Origin: an uncultured Tabrizicola sp.
GTDB taxonomy: Bacteria > Pseudomonadota > Alphaproteobacteria > Rhodobacterales > Rhodobacteraceae
Assembly: GCA_937858255.1 (NCBI GenBank)
Contig: CALLZQ010000575.1
Span: forward strand, 1-9,344
DNA: 9,344 nt
Direction: 5' to 3'
The translations under genes and the position numbers were made by a program. Position 1 is the first letter of the stretch. Each line of letters starts with the position of its first letter. Below are positions 1-7,804 of the stretch, piece by piece. The notes under the pieces are model-generated. The model saw only the letters and a program-made list of their open reading frames with translations, ran no database searches and had not been told where the DNA came from.

Positions 1-906
1 TTTCTGACCGGTCACCCGGCTGACGACGAGGGCCGGCGGCCCCGCCCCCTCGCCCAAGCCGAATCCCGCGCAGAGTGCGGCCCGCGCCGCCGCCTTGCCC
101 GCCATATTCCCCGGCCCGTAGGCAGGGTTTTCCGCCGAAGGATCCCAGACCCCGGTATCGACACCATTCAGAATGCCCGAGACATCGGCGCCCCGGGCCG
201 CGATCACCCCTTGCAGCCCCATGCCGAATTCGGGGCGCAGCAGTTCTTCGGCATAGGTGGGCGAGACGGTGGTCACACGGTCCGCCATCACCAGCCCGGC
301 CTTGAGGCTGGAAAGATTGCCGTAATATTCAAGGCTTGCGGCATGAAACTCATGCGGTGGCAGGCGCAGATCATGGATCAGGCGCGCCTCGGCCCAGCCC
401 TGAAAGGCGATATTGTGGATGGTCAGGACCGAGCGCACGCCGCCATCCCCGTAAAACCGCAAGTAGGCGGGCGCAAAACCTGCCTGCCAGTCATGGGCAT
501 GGAGGAGATCGGGCTTCCACCCCGCCACCCCCTCACGCGCCATGCGTGCCGCGACCCATGACAGGGCGGCAAAGCGTTGCGCATTGTCCCACCAGTCGCC
601 CGAGGGGCCGGAATAGGGCCCACCGTCGCGGTCAAACAGATGCGGCGCATCCAGCAGCATCAGATCAATGCCGTCGATCCGGCCCAGAAACACCCGGGCA
701 TCGCCGCCAAAGAGGCCCGGCTCGGTCCAGACCGGGGTCATCCGATCCAATAACGGACGCAGCCGGCGATAGGCCGGCAGCAGCACCCGCATCTCCCAGC
801 CCAGCGGCGCCATGGCGCCTGGCAGCGCGCCGACCACATCGGCCAGCCCCCCCGTCTTGATGAAGGGTACGCATTCAGATGCCACCGACAGGACCCGACC
901 GCCCAT
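1..906 (-). CDS. glgA: Glycogen synthase (ADP-glucose type), 3' part cut by window edge
   Basis: GlgA transfers glucose from ADP-glucose to the non-reducing end of a growing alpha-1,4-glucan in the cytoplasm (GT5 family). I translated 302 codons from the ATG at 906 down to position 1 with no stop; the bacterial enzyme is usually about 480 residues, so about 60% is present. The N-terminal synthase domain shows the nucleotide-sugar motif KTGGLADV at residues 17-24 (K17 is the usual ADP-glucose contact), HAHDWQ at 136-141, TIHNIAFQG at 162-170 and NGVDTGVWDP at 247-256. The last residues, VSRVTGQK, match the beginning of the C-terminal GT-B domain. The start is supported by a strong AGGAG ribosome site about 8 bases upstream. 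It is the fourth gene of the operon, 66 bp after glgC. Identity is near certain; the C-terminal catalytic part cannot be judged. Confidence 0.96.
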   Translation of the reverse strand, partial: MGGRVLSVASECVPFIKTGGLADVVGALPGAMAPLGWEMRVLLPAYRRLRPLLDRMTPVWTEPGLFGGDARVFLGRIDGIDLMLLDAPHLFDRDGGPYSGPSGDWWDNAQRFAALSWVAARMAREGVAGWKPDLLHAHDWQAGFAPAYLRFYGDGGVRSVLTIHNIAFQGWAEARLIHDLRLPPHEFHAASLEYYGNLSSLKAGLVMADRVTTVSPTYAEELLRPEFGMGLQGVIAARGADVSGILNGVDTGVWDPSAENPAYGPGNMAGKAAARAALCAGFGLGEGAGPPALVVSRVTGQK

Positions 907-937
907 AAGCCTCTCCTCTACCCGGGCAAATGATGAA

Positions 938-966
938 GGGCGGGCGCAGATTTCCCCTGCCCGCCC
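938..966 (-). other. Intercistronic GC stem-loop between glgC and glgA
   Basis: GGGCGGGC at 938-945 is the exact reverse complement of GCCCGCCC at 959-966, giving an 8-bp all-GC stem with a 13-nt loop. It lies just after the glgC stop and about 30 nt before the glgA start. No T-run follows on the minus strand, so it does not look like a classical intrinsic terminator. It could protect the glgC mRNA 3' end or dampen read-through into glgA; both are inference. Confidence 0.5.
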
Positions 967-972
967 CGGCGC

Positions 973-2244
973 CTAGCCCAGCTTTGCCGCCCGCGCATTC
1001 AGCATATCCTGGGTGATCAGCACAATCCCGCTCTCGGTCCGGCGGAACCATTTTGCATCTTCGACCGGATCCTGGCCGACGACCAGCCCCTCGGGGATGC
1101 TGACCCCGGAATCGACGACGCAATTCTTCAGCTCTGCCTTGCGGTTGACCACCACCCGCGGCAGCGCCACCACATGTTCGAGGCTGGAATAGCTGTGCGT
1201 CCGCACCCCGGTAAAGAGCAGCGAATTGCGCACCTCTGACCCCGAAACGATGCAATCGCCCGAGATCAGCGAGGAAATCGCCATCCCCCGGCGCCCATCC
1301 TCATCATGGATGAATTTCGCGGGCGGCACGATCTCGGAATAGGTCCAGATCGGCCAAGAATTGTCGTAGATATCCAGCTTGGGCGTAAATTCCGTCAGGT
1401 CGATATTGGCCTGCCAGAACGCATCGATCGTCCCCACATCGCGCCAATAGGGTTCATCCTCCAGCCCCGAGGTCACGCAGCTATCGGCGAATTTATGGGC
1501 CATCGCCTTGCCGTTTTTCACGATCTCGGGGATCAGGTCATTGCCGAAATCGTGGCTGGAGTTCGGGTCGGCCATATCTTTCAGCAACAGATCGCGCAGG
1601 AAGGCCCAGTCAAAGACATAGATCCCCATCGAGGCCAGCGCGTGATCGGGATCGCCCGGAATGGCGGGCGGGTCCTTGGGCTTTTCCAGAAAGCTGGTGA
1701 TGCGCATATCCTTGTCGACATGCATGACGCCAAAGGCCGTGGCCTCCATCCGGGGCACGGTCAGGCAGCCGATGGTCACATCGGCCTTGTTGGCCACATG
1801 CTCGGCCAGCATGATCTCGTAATCCATCTTGTAGATGTGGTCGCCAGCCAGGATGACGACGTATTTGATATTGTAACTGTCAACGATATCAATGTTTTGC
1901 GCCACGGCGTCTGCGGTGCCCAGATACCATTTGGTTTCATCCACCCGCTGCGAGGCGGGCAGGATATCGAGATATTCGTTCCGCTCGGCCCGGAAAAAGT
2001 TCCAGCCCCGCTGGCAATGGCGGATCAGGCTGTGCGCCTTGTACTGGGTGGCAATCGCCATTTTCCGGATCCCTGAGTTTAGGGCATTCGACAGGGCAAA
2101 GTCGATGATCCGGGTCTTGCCGCCGAAATAGACCGCGGGTTTGGCGCGGCGGTCGGTCAGCTCCTTGAGGCGGCTGCCCCGTCCCCCTGCCAGCACAAAG
2201 GCCATGGCCTGACTGGACAGTCTTGCATTGGGTCTTGCCTTCAT
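973..2244 (-). CDS. glgC: Glucose-1-phosphate adenylyltransferase (ADP-glucose pyrophosphorylase)
   Basis: GlgC makes ADP-glucose and pyrophosphate from ATP and glucose-1-phosphate, the committed and allosterically controlled step of bacterial glycogen synthesis. The protein is 423 residues, close to the 431 of the E. coli enzyme. The N-terminal nucleotidyltransferase domain has LAGGRGSRL at 18-26, followed by the effector/ATP-site region [12 protein letters not shown] at 32-43. GDHIYKMDY at 134-142 carries the catalytic Asp region, and FLEKP at 185-189 holds the sugar-phosphate-binding Lys. The C-terminal third (about 310-400) is the left-handed beta-helix with regulatory function. In phototrophic alphaproteobacteria the family is activated by glycolytic intermediates such as fructose phosphates; that is known of the family and not visible here. 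The ATG at 2244 has a strong GGGAGGGG ribosome site just upstream. It lies 28 bp after glgB and 66 bp before glgA. No damage seen. Confidence 0.97.
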   Translation of the reverse strand: MKARPNARLSSQAMAFVLAGGRGSRLKELTDRRAKPAVYFGGKTRIIDFALSNALNSGIRKMAIATQYKAHSLIRHCQRGWNFFRAERNEYLDILPASQRVDETKWYLGTADAVAQNIDIVDSYNIKYVVILAGDHIYKMDYEIMLAEHVANKADVTIGCLTVPRMEATAFGVMHVDKDMRITSFLEKPKDPPAIPGDPDHALASMGIYVFDWAFLRDLLLKDMADPNSSHDFGNDLIPEIVKNGKAMAHKFADSCVTSGLEDEPYWRDVGTIDAFWQANIDLTEFTPKLDIYDNSWPIWTYSEIVPPAKFIHDEDGRRGMAISSLISGDCIVSGSEVRNSLLFTGVRTHSYSSLEHVVALPRVVVNRKAELKNCVVDSGVSIPEGLVVGQDPVEDAKWFRRTESGIVLITQDMLNARAAKLG

Positions 2245-2272
2245 GATCCCCTCCCTTGTGGGCCAGCGGCCC

Positions 2273-4453
2273 CTAGATCAATGTGAAGTAAAGTGTCGAA
2301 AGCGGCGGCAGCGTCACTTCCGCCGAATGGGGGCGGCCATGGGCAGGCACCGCCTCGGTCGTGACGCCGCCCAGATTGCCGCGATTGCCGCCACCATAAA
2401 GGCCGGCATCGGTATTCAGGATCTCTTGCCACTGCCCGGCCTGCGGCAGGCCGATACGCATCCGCCGCTCTACCGGGGTCATATTGGAAATGACCGCCAC
2501 CGGCGCATCGCCCGTCGTCCCCAGCCGCAGCCAGGAAAACACCGAGGCCTCGGCATCACCGCCATCGATCCATTCAAAGCCCTCGGGCCGGCAGTCATTG
2601 ACATGTAGCGCCGGTGTGTCGCGGTAGACCCGGTTCAGGTCGCGCACCAGCGCCTGCATCCCGGCGTGCAAGGGATGATCCAGCAGGTGCCAGTCAAGGC
2701 TCTGATCATGGTTCCATTCGCGGCCTTGGGCAAATTCCTGTCCCATGAACAAGAGCTTCTTGCCCGGATGCCCCCACATGAAACCGTAATAGGCGCGCAG
2801 GTTCGCGAACTTTTGTTCACCCTCACCCGGCATCTTGCCCAGCATGCTGCCCTTGCCATGCACCACCTCATCATGGCTGATCGGCAGGATGTAATTCTCG
2901 GACCAGGCGTAATGCAGGCCAAAGGTCATCTGGTGATGGTGATACTTGCGGTGAATGGGGTCCTTTTGCATGTAGCTGAGCGTGTCGTTCATCCAGCCCA
3001 TGTTCCACTTGAACCCGAAGCCGAGGCCACCGTGATCGACTGGGCGGCTGACCCCCGGAAAGGCGGTGGATTCCTCGGCCACCGTCAGAATCCCCTCAAC
3101 CTGACCATAGGTCACAGTGTTCATCCGGCGCATCATGGCGATGGCCTCGTAATTCTCGCGCCCGCCGTCGCGGTTGGGCACCCACTCGCCATCCTTGCGG
3201 CTGTAATCGCGGTAGAGCATCGAGGCGACGGCATCGACCCGCAGCCCGTCAACGTGATATTCCTCCAGCCAATACAGGGCGTTGGAGGTCAGGAAGTTCT
3301 GCACCTCGGTCCGGCCAAAGTTGTAGATCAGGGTGTTCCAATCCTGATGAAACCCCTCACGCGGGTCGGCATGTTCGTAAAGCGGGGTGCCGTCAAAGCG
3401 GCCAAGGCCATGGGCATCGGTCGGGAAATGCCCCGGCCCCCAGTCGAGGACCACCCCCAGCCCCCGCCGATGCGCCGCATCGACAAAGGCGCGGAACTCG
3501 CTGGGCGTGCCATGGCGGATAGTGGGCGCGAACAAACCGATGGGCTGATAGCCCCAGGATCCGTCAAAGGGATATTCCGAGACCGGCAGCAACTCGATAT
3601 GGGTAAAGCCCATCCCGGCGGCATAGGCGGTCAGTTCCTCGGCCAGTTCCAGATAGGACAGGCGCCGGTTCCCCTCGGCCCGCCGCCAACTGCCCAGATG
3701 CACCTCATAGACCGAAATCGGCGCATTCACTGTGTGCCGCGCGGCGCGCCCCGCCATCCAGGCGGCATCAGTGAATTCGCCCGTAATGGCGCGCACCACG
3801 CTGGCATTGGCGGGGGGATGCTCGCTGCCAAAGCCGACCGGATCGGCCTTGAGCGGCAGGGCCTGCCCCTCGGCACCGATTATCTCGTACTTGTAGGTGG
3901 CGCCTTCGGTCAGGCCGGGGATGAAGATCTCCCACACCCCCGTCGCGCCGCGCCGGCGCATCGGGTGGCGCCGGCCATCCCAGATGTTGAAATCGCCGAC
4001 CACGCTGACGCGCCGCGCGTTCGGCGCCCAGACGGCGAAATGCACGCCCTCGGCCCCCTCATGCTGGCGCGGATGTGCACCCAGCACCTGCCAGAGGCGT
4101 TGATGCGTGCCCTCACCCAGCAGATATTCGTCCATCTCACCCAGCACGGGGCCAAAGCGGAAGGGGTCTTCCCATTCCCAGCCCGCGCCCTGCCCCTCGG
4201 CCCGCAGGCGATAGGCGGATTTGCGCGCCAGCGGGCAGAGGAACAGCCCCCCGCCCCAAGGCTGCGCCTCAACCGCCTTGCCCGCCTTGCCGGTCAACAG
4301 CCATAGCCGTTCGGCCCCGGGCGCCAGCACCGTGACCACCCATTTCCCGGCCCGCTTGTGCAGCCCAAGCACGGAAAACGGATCGCCATGGCGCCCGTCG
4401 AGCAGCGCCTGCGCCTCTTCAGCGGTGATCAGATCGGTCCGATTGTCAGTCAT
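2273..4453 (-). CDS. glgB: 1,4-alpha-glucan branching enzyme (GH13)
   Basis: GlgB cuts alpha-1,4 chains and rejoins them by alpha-1,6 links, creating glycogen branches. From the ATG at 4453 it is 726 residues, against 728 in E. coli. Two N-terminal CBM48-type modules (about 15-105 and 125-225) precede the GH13 barrel. The barrel shows DWGPGHFP at 337-344, GLRVDAVAS at 403-411 (nucleophile D407), AEEST at 459-463 (acid/base E460) and SHDEVVHG at 526-533 (D528). The spacing between these residues equals that of E. coli D405, E458 and D526. An in-frame GTG at 4477 would add eight residues and nearly touch the glgP stop. I prefer the ATG because AGGGGGGA lies about 5-10 bases before it and the family's N-terminus fits. 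It sits between glgP (25-bp gap) and glgC (28-bp gap), which implies one transcript. Confidence 0.97.
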   Translation of the reverse strand: MTDNRTDLITAEEAQALLDGRHGDPFSVLGLHKRAGKWVVTVLAPGAERLWLLTGKAGKAVEAQPWGGGLFLCPLARKSAYRLRAEGQGAGWEWEDPFRFGPVLGEMDEYLLGEGTHQRLWQVLGAHPRQHEGAEGVHFAVWAPNARRVSVVGDFNIWDGRRHPMRRRGATGVWEIFIPGLTEGATYKYEIIGAEGQALPLKADPVGFGSEHPPANASVVRAITGEFTDAAWMAGRAARHTVNAPISVYEVHLGSWRRAEGNRRLSYLELAEELTAYAAGMGFTHIELLPVSEYPFDGSWGYQPIGLFAPTIRHGTPSEFRAFVDAAHRRGLGVVLDWGPGHFPTDAHGLGRFDGTPLYEHADPREGFHQDWNTLIYNFGRTEVQNFLTSNALYWLEEYHVDGLRVDAVASMLYRDYSRKDGEWVPNRDGGRENYEAIAMMRRMNTVTYGQVEGILTVAEESTAFPGVSRPVDHGGLGFGFKWNMGWMNDTLSYMQKDPIHRKYHHHQMTFGLHYAWSENYILPISHDEVVHGKGSMLGKMPGEGEQKFANLRAYYGFMWGHPGKKLLFMGQEFAQGREWNHDQSLDWHLLDHPLHAGMQALVRDLNRVYRDTPALHVNDCRPEGFEWIDGGDAEASVFSWLRLGTTGDAPVAVISNMTPVERRMRIGLPQAGQWQEILNTDAGLYGGGNRGNLGGVTTEAVPAHGRPHSAEVTLPPLSTLYFTLI

Positions 4454-4478
4454 GGCGTCCCCCCTGTCGACCAGCACC

Positions 4479-6899
4479 CTAGAGCGCTGGCTCGACGCCC
4501 CAGATATCGGCCATATAGCCGCGAATGGTGCGGTCCGAGGAAAAGAACCCCGACCGCGCCGTGTTCATCGCCGCCATCCGCACCCATTCCTCGCGGTCGG
4601 CAAAGGCCGCATCCACCCGCGCCTGCGCCGCGTCGAATGCCGCGAAATCCGAGGCGACGAGGAAATAGTCGTGGTGCCAGACCCGGTGAACCAGATCGTG
4701 ATAGCGATCCGGCTGATCGGGCGAAAAGCGGCCCTCGGCGATCATCTGCAAGACATCCATCAAGGGCTGGCTGGCCTCGATCGCCTTGCGGGCATGGTCG
4801 GGATCCTCGCGGCGGCGGGCGACCTCTTCGGCGGGCAGGCCAAAGAGGAAGAAGGTCTCTGCCCCCACCTCTTGCAGGATCTCGACATTGGCGCCGTCGA
4901 GCGTGCCGATGGTCACGGCCCCGTTCATCATGAACTTCATGTTGCCTGTGCCCGAAGCCTCTTTGCCGGCGGTCGAGATCTGCTCGGACAGATCCGAGGC
5001 CGGCACCAGCCGCTCGGCCATCGAGACGTTGTAATTGGCCGGATAGACGATCTTGAGCAGATCGCAGGTGACGGGATCGTTGTTCACCACCTCGGCCACG
5101 TCATTGATCAGACGGATGATTTCCTTGGCCACGGCATAGCCGGGCGCGGCCTTACCGCCAAAGATCTTGACCCGCGGCACCCAAGCGGCACCGGGATTGG
5201 CGCGCAGGCGCTGCCAATGGGCGATGGTTTGCAGGATGTTCAGAAGCTGGCGCTTGTATTCGTGGATGCGCTTGATCTGCACGTCGAACAGCGCATCGGG
5301 GTTCACCGAAATGCCCTGAGTCTGACCGATCCAGTTCGACAGCGCCACCTTGTTCGCACGCTTGGCCGCGTCAAACTCCTGCCGGAAGGCGGCGGTGGCA
5401 ATCGCCGGCTCCAGCCCGCGCAGCCGGTCGAGATCTGCCTCCCACCCCGCGCCGATGGTGTCGGTGATCAGGCCCGAGAGCGGGCGGTTGCACATCTTCA
5501 GCCAGCGGCGCGGCGTGACGCCATTGGTCTGGTTGATGATCCGTTCCGGGTGCAGGCGGTGCAGTTCGGGGAAGAGGTTCTGCTTGACCAGATCGGAATG
5601 CAGCGCCGAGACGCCATTGACCTTATGCGCCATGACAAAGGCCAATTCGCCCATTCGCACCTCATGATGCTTGACGATGCCGACGTAATGGGGGCGCGCG
5701 GGATAGGCGCGGCGGTGCCAGCTATCAATCCGCTCGACGATCTGCATGTGGCGCGGCAACACATTGCCAAAGGTGTAGGTCGCCCATTTCTCCAGCGCCT
5801 CGGGCAAGAGCGTGTGGTTGGTATAGCCAAGGCAGCCGCGCGCGATGGTCAGCGCCTGCTCAAACTCCACCCCATGCCCGTCCATCAAGAGCCGTACCAG
5901 TTCCGGCCCGGCAATCGCCGGGTGGGTGTCGTTCATCTGGATGGCGACCTTGGCGGGCAATTGGGTCAGGTCGGAATGGCTTTGCAGGAACCGCCGCAGG
6001 ATGTCTTGCAGCGCCGCCGAGGTCAGGAAAAACTCCTGCTTCAGGCGTAGCTCCTTGCCCTGATAGGTGGTGTCGTCGGGGTAAAGCACGCGGCTGAGGG
6101 TGCGGGCCAGCGTCTCCGGCTCGGCCGCAGCCGCGTAATCACCCCGGTTGAAACGGTCGAGGTCGAACATCGTTGTCGGCTGTGCGCCCCAAAGGCGCAG
6201 CGTATTCGCCCAGCGGCCCTCCCAGCCGATCACCGGCGTATCATGGGCCGAGGCGATCACCGTCTCGCCCGGCACCCAGACCTCACGCCCGTCGCGGGTT
6301 TCCACCTGCCCCTTGAAGCCGATGGTATAGGCCGCCTCGGGCCGCGCGAATTCCCACGGATGGGTCTGTTTCAGCCAGTCCTCTGGCGTCTCGACCTGCC
6401 GCCCGCCCTCGAACCTTTGCCGGAACAGACCATGTTCATAGCGGATACCGTATCCGTAGGAGGGGCAGCCCAGTGTCGCCATCGACTCCATAAAGCAGGC
6501 CGCCAGCCGCCCCAACCCGCCATTGCCAAGCGCGGCATCCGGCTCATCCTCGACAATGGCGCGGAAATCCTGGCCCTGCGCGGCCATCGCCTTTTCGGCC
6601 ATGTCACGCAGGCCAAGGTTGATCGTCGCATCCTCCAGAATGCGGCCAATCAGGAATTCCATCGACAGATAGTAAACCCGCTTGTGACCAGCGGCATAAG
6701 TCTGGCGCGTCGAGGCGAACCAAGGCGCCACAATCCGGTCGCGGATCGCATAAGACAGCGCCATCCGCCAGTCATAGGTGCTGGCATGCCCGGCATCCTT
6801 GCCCAGCGTAAAGGTCAGATGCCGCTGAATATCGGCCTGAAGCGTCGAGAGGGTAAGGCTCTGGTCTTTCACGTCACGTTCCATCCTTTGATCCGGCAT
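4479..6899 (-). CDS. glgP: Glycogen/starch/alpha-glucan phosphorylase (GT35, PLP-dependent)
   Basis: GlgP phosphorolyses terminal alpha-1,4 bonds of glycogen to release glucose-1-phosphate, the same compound GlgC consumes. The frame is open to an ATG at 7031, but the extra 44 residues do not resemble a phosphorylase, so I start at the ATG at 6899. That gives 806 residues, near the 815 of E. coli GlgP. Motifs include [10 protein letters not shown] at 77-86, [14 protein letters not shown] at 123-136, VNGVSALHS at 427-435, [12 protein letters not shown] at 456-467 and [11 protein letters not shown] at 578-588. The PLP-site [10 protein letters not shown] is at 647-656 with the cofactor Lys at 655. 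An alternative start at 6884 (MERDVKDQ) would remove five residues. Neither start has a strong ribosome site, and the 6899 ATG lies inside a potential hairpin. It is the first gene of the glg operon, so its upstream region probably drives all four genes. Confidence 0.96.
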   Translation of the reverse strand: MPDQRMERDVKDQSLTLSTLQADIQRHLTFTLGKDAGHASTYDWRMALSYAIRDRIVAPWFASTRQTYAAGHKRVYYLSMEFLIGRILEDATINLGLRDMAEKAMAAQGQDFRAIVEDEPDAALGNGGLGRLAACFMESMATLGCPSYGYGIRYEHGLFRQRFEGGRQVETPEDWLKQTHPWEFARPEAAYTIGFKGQVETRDGREVWVPGETVIASAHDTPVIGWEGRWANTLRLWGAQPTTMFDLDRFNRGDYAAAAEPETLARTLSRVLYPDDTTYQGKELRLKQEFFLTSAALQDILRRFLQSHSDLTQLPAKVAIQMNDTHPAIAGPELVRLLMDGHGVEFEQALTIARGCLGYTNHTLLPEALEKWATYTFGNVLPRHMQIVERIDSWHRRAYPARPHYVGIVKHHEVRMGELAFVMAHKVNGVSALHSDLVKQNLFPELHRLHPERIINQTNGVTPRRWLKMCNRPLSGLITDTIGAGWEADLDRLRGLEPAIATAAFRQEFDAAKRANKVALSNWIGQTQGISVNPDALFDVQIKRIHEYKRQLLNILQTIAHWQRLRANPGAAWVPRVKIFGGKAAPGYAVAKEIIRLINDVAEVVNNDPVTCDLLKIVYPANYNVSMAERLVPASDLSEQISTAGKEASGTGNMKFMMNGAVTIGTLDGANVEILQEVGAETFFLFGLPAEEVARRREDPDHARKAIEASQPLMDVLQMIAEGRFSPDQPDRYHDLVHRVWHHDYFLVASDFAAFDAAQARVDAAFADREEWVRMAAMNTARSGFFSSDRTIRGYMADIWGVEPAL

Positions 6900-6959
6900 A
6901 GGGTGCCGGTCTTTCGCTTGCCTTGCCGTCGTGACCGGCAGCGGCGCCGCTGTTGCCGG
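6893..6959 (-). promoter_or_regulatory. glgP leader with four alternating complementary arms, one covering the start codon
   Basis: In mRNA order the minus strand carries CCGGCA (6959-6954), TGCCGG (6940-6935), CCGGCA (6909-6904) and TGCCGG (6898-6893). Arms 1 and 2 can pair as a long stem that also includes the self-complementary GCGGCGCCGC at 6941-6950, with a 3-nt bulge. Arms 3 and 4 form a 6-bp, 5-nt-loop hairpin whose last arm contains the UG of the glgP AUG at 6899. Arms 2 and 3 can pair instead, across a 25-nt loop, which would free the start codon. This layout is what a translational switch needs, but short GC repeats are common in GC-rich DNA. No known riboswitch class was recognised. 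Confidence 0.4.
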
Positions 6960-6991
6960 CGGACGCCCCCGCCCGGCCCCACAACAGTTAC

Positions 6992-7004
6992 CGCAATCAT
7001 TGCG
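6992..7004. promoter_or_regulatory. 13-bp dyad CGCAAT-C-ATTGCG in the glgP upstream region
   Basis: CGCAAT at 6992-6997 and ATTGCG at 6999-7004 are perfect inverted repeats around one base; the overlapping 8-mer TTGCGCAA (7000-7007) is itself palindromic. A 1-nt spacer makes an RNA hairpin unlikely, so a DNA-binding protein site is the more natural reading. It lies just downstream (towards glgP) of the candidate -10 TATAAA. No regulator is identified. Confidence 0.35.
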
Positions 7005-7039
7005 CAAAATCACGGTTTTATATTCGTTCAATATCAGTC

Positions 7040-7050
7040 ATTTGCATCTT
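7040..7050 (-). promoter_or_regulatory. NsrR-like half-site upstream of glgP
   Basis: Read on the minus strand, 7050-7040 is AAGATGCAAAT, matching 9 of 11 positions of the enterobacterial NsrR half-site AAGATGYATTT. The second half of the full 23-bp NsrR site is absent. Single half-sites can be bound by NsrR in E. coli. It overlaps the end of the LacI-type palindrome by two bases. By my rough estimate a 9/11 match somewhere in this region has about a 10% chance of arising randomly, and the local regulator may prefer another sequence. Confidence 0.25.
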
Positions 7051-7066
7051 TCAAAGCGCTTTGAAA
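7049..7066. promoter_or_regulatory. Perfect 18-bp LacI-family-type operator upstream of glgP
   Basis: TTTCAAAGCGCTTTGAAA at 7049-7066 is a perfect palindrome with the central AAGCGCTT typical of LacI-family operators, including those of alpha-glucoside/maltose regulators in alphaproteobacteria. It lies about 150 bp upstream of the glgP ATG and about 285 bp upstream of the Rrf2 ATG. It ends roughly 27 bp upstream of the candidate glgP -10 TATAAA, so the protein could cover the -35 area. The sequence gives the site; the identity of the regulator (for example an AglR/MalR-like protein encoded elsewhere) is inference. Confidence 0.7.
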
Positions 7067-7124
7067 ACCCAAGGCCGGTCACGCCGCCCCACCTAGGCAG
7101 GTGCCCGGATAAGTATCACGAAAA

Positions 7125-7160
7125 TTGAGCATTTGCTCAACAAATATGTAATTGCTCAAC
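7125..7160. promoter_or_regulatory. TTGAGCA/TGCTCAA dyad plus an extra half-site
   Basis: TTGAGCA at 7125-7131 and TGCTCAA at 7134-7140 form a perfect 7-bp inverted repeat with a 2-nt spacer. The 9-mer TTGCTCAAC at 7133-7141 recurs at 7152-7160, 19 bp away and so near two helical turns. This gives two right-hand half-sites and one left-hand one, a pattern suited to cooperative binding of a dimeric regulator. On the minus strand the site lies just upstream of a TACTTA -10-like sequence (7115-7110). No matching family consensus was recognised. Confidence 0.45.
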
Positions 7161-7272
7161 ACTGGTTCGCCTGCGCCCTGCCCTCCCATAACCTATCCTT
7201 TTGGATGTGCGTGATTTTTCGCAATCTCAACCCGCAAATTGACCTAGGGCCAATCCTGCCGCCGGGGTTCGG

Positions 7273-7286
7273 ATGACATGGATCAA
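7273..7286 (+). promoter_or_regulatory. Possible FNR/FnrL/DNR-type box before the Rrf2 gene
   Basis: ATGAC-ATGG-ATCAA fits TTGAT-N4-ATCAA at 8 of 10 conserved positions, with the right half perfect and followed by GG. Its centre is about 72 bp before the Rrf2 ATG. Crp/Fnr-family boxes of this kind control anaerobic and denitrification genes in Rhodobacterales. No well-placed -10 was found downstream, so the call is tentative. Confidence 0.35.
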
Positions 7287-7351
7287 GGCATCAGGGTGCA
7301 AAATAGCGCAAGTCCGATTCACCGATTTTCTGTCAACCGGCGGGCTGATCC

Positions 7352-7787
7352 ATGCGACTGACGACAAGAACGAATCTGGCGATGCGCACCTTGATGTTCT
7401 GCGCGGCAAACCCCGGGCGTATCGTGCGCAAGCAAGAGGTGGCCGAAACCTGCAATGCCAGTGAGAACCATCTGGCGCAGGTGATTCACCTTCTGGCGCA
7501 AAAAGGCTATCTCAAGACCATTCGCGGGCGCTCGGGCGGGCTGATGCTGGGGCGTCGGGCCGAGGATATTCGCGTGGGCGAGGTGTTTCGCGCCTTTGAG
7601 GCGGGGCCGCCCTTTGGCCGAGGGCTTGCCCGGGGCCGAGAATAACTGCCCGCTGGCCGGCGCCTGCCGACTGAAATGCGTGCTGGCCGAGGCGCTGGAT
7701 GCGTTCTATGCCCGGCTCGACCGCGCCTCGATCGCCGATCTGATGTGCGGCAATGATGCGCTGGAGGGGCTGCTCAAGGTGGCCTGA
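7352..7787 (+). pseudogene. Rrf2-family (NsrR-like) transcriptional regulator, split by a +1 frameshift
   Basis: The first frame (ATG 7352, stop 7643-7645) encodes a 97-residue Rrf2 N-terminus. It has a winged helix with recognition helix near 36-50 (ENHLAQVIHLLAQKG) and wing GRSGGL at 59-64. The rest of the family sequence continues in the next frame up to the TGA at 7785-7787, including NNCPLAGACRLK and a C-terminal helix ending IADLMCGND. Removing one G from the GGGG at 7603-7606 joins the two into a protein of about 144 residues, the normal length, with C99 and C105 in place. NsrR is an Fe-S sensor of nitric oxide. Here the expected first Cys is Gly (LAEGL around residue 91) and the Asp near position 8 is Asn, so cluster binding is doubtful. 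A TGA at 7346-7348 fixes the start. A sequencing error in the G-run would give the same picture; the intact downstream frame means the break is recent or artefactual. Confidence 0.8.
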
Positions 7788-7804
7788 GGCCGCCCCGCCC
7801 GCGT

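Larger units (their letters stand above)
6900..7351. promoter_or_regulatory. Divergent control region between glgP (left) and the Rrf2 gene (right)
   Basis: These 452 bp hold no convincing gene. The part from about 6992 to 7240 is clearly more AT-rich than its surroundings, as expected of promoters. For glgP (minus strand) the best -10-like sequence is TATAAA at 7022-7017, with only a weak TGCAAA -35 at 7046-7041. A second candidate -10 is TACTTA at 7115-7110. No good -10/-35 pair was found for the Rrf2 gene. The region contains dyads at 6992-7004, 7049-7066 and 7125-7140 and an FNR-like box at 7273-7286, each listed separately. A frame open upstream of glgP to 7031 was judged non-coding. Confidence 0.7.

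Noticed and set aside
1306..2076. Open frame of 256 codons on the plus strand opposite glgC
   Set aside because: Antisense to the conserved GlgC catalytic domain; no family resemblance.
2666..4306. Open frame of 546 codons on the plus strand opposite glgB
   Set aside because: Antisense to conserved glgB motifs; composition rich in Gly/His/Pro/Ala without domains, typical of a shadow.
4221..6050. Open frame of 609 codons on the plus strand opposite glgP
   Set aside because: It is fully antisense to the strongly conserved glgP and the end of glgB, has no recognisable domain, and such long shadow frames are common in GC-rich DNA.
6900..7031. N-terminal extension of GlgP by 44 residues (MNEYKTVILR...)
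   Set aside because: It does not resemble phosphorylase sequence, runs through promoter-like AT-rich DNA and the leader hairpins, and family length fits the start at 6899.
7781..7804. GGCC-TGA-GGCC at the convergent Rrf2/DUF808 junction as a two-way terminator
   Set aside because: The stem is only 4 bp with a 3-nt loop and there is no T-run on either strand.
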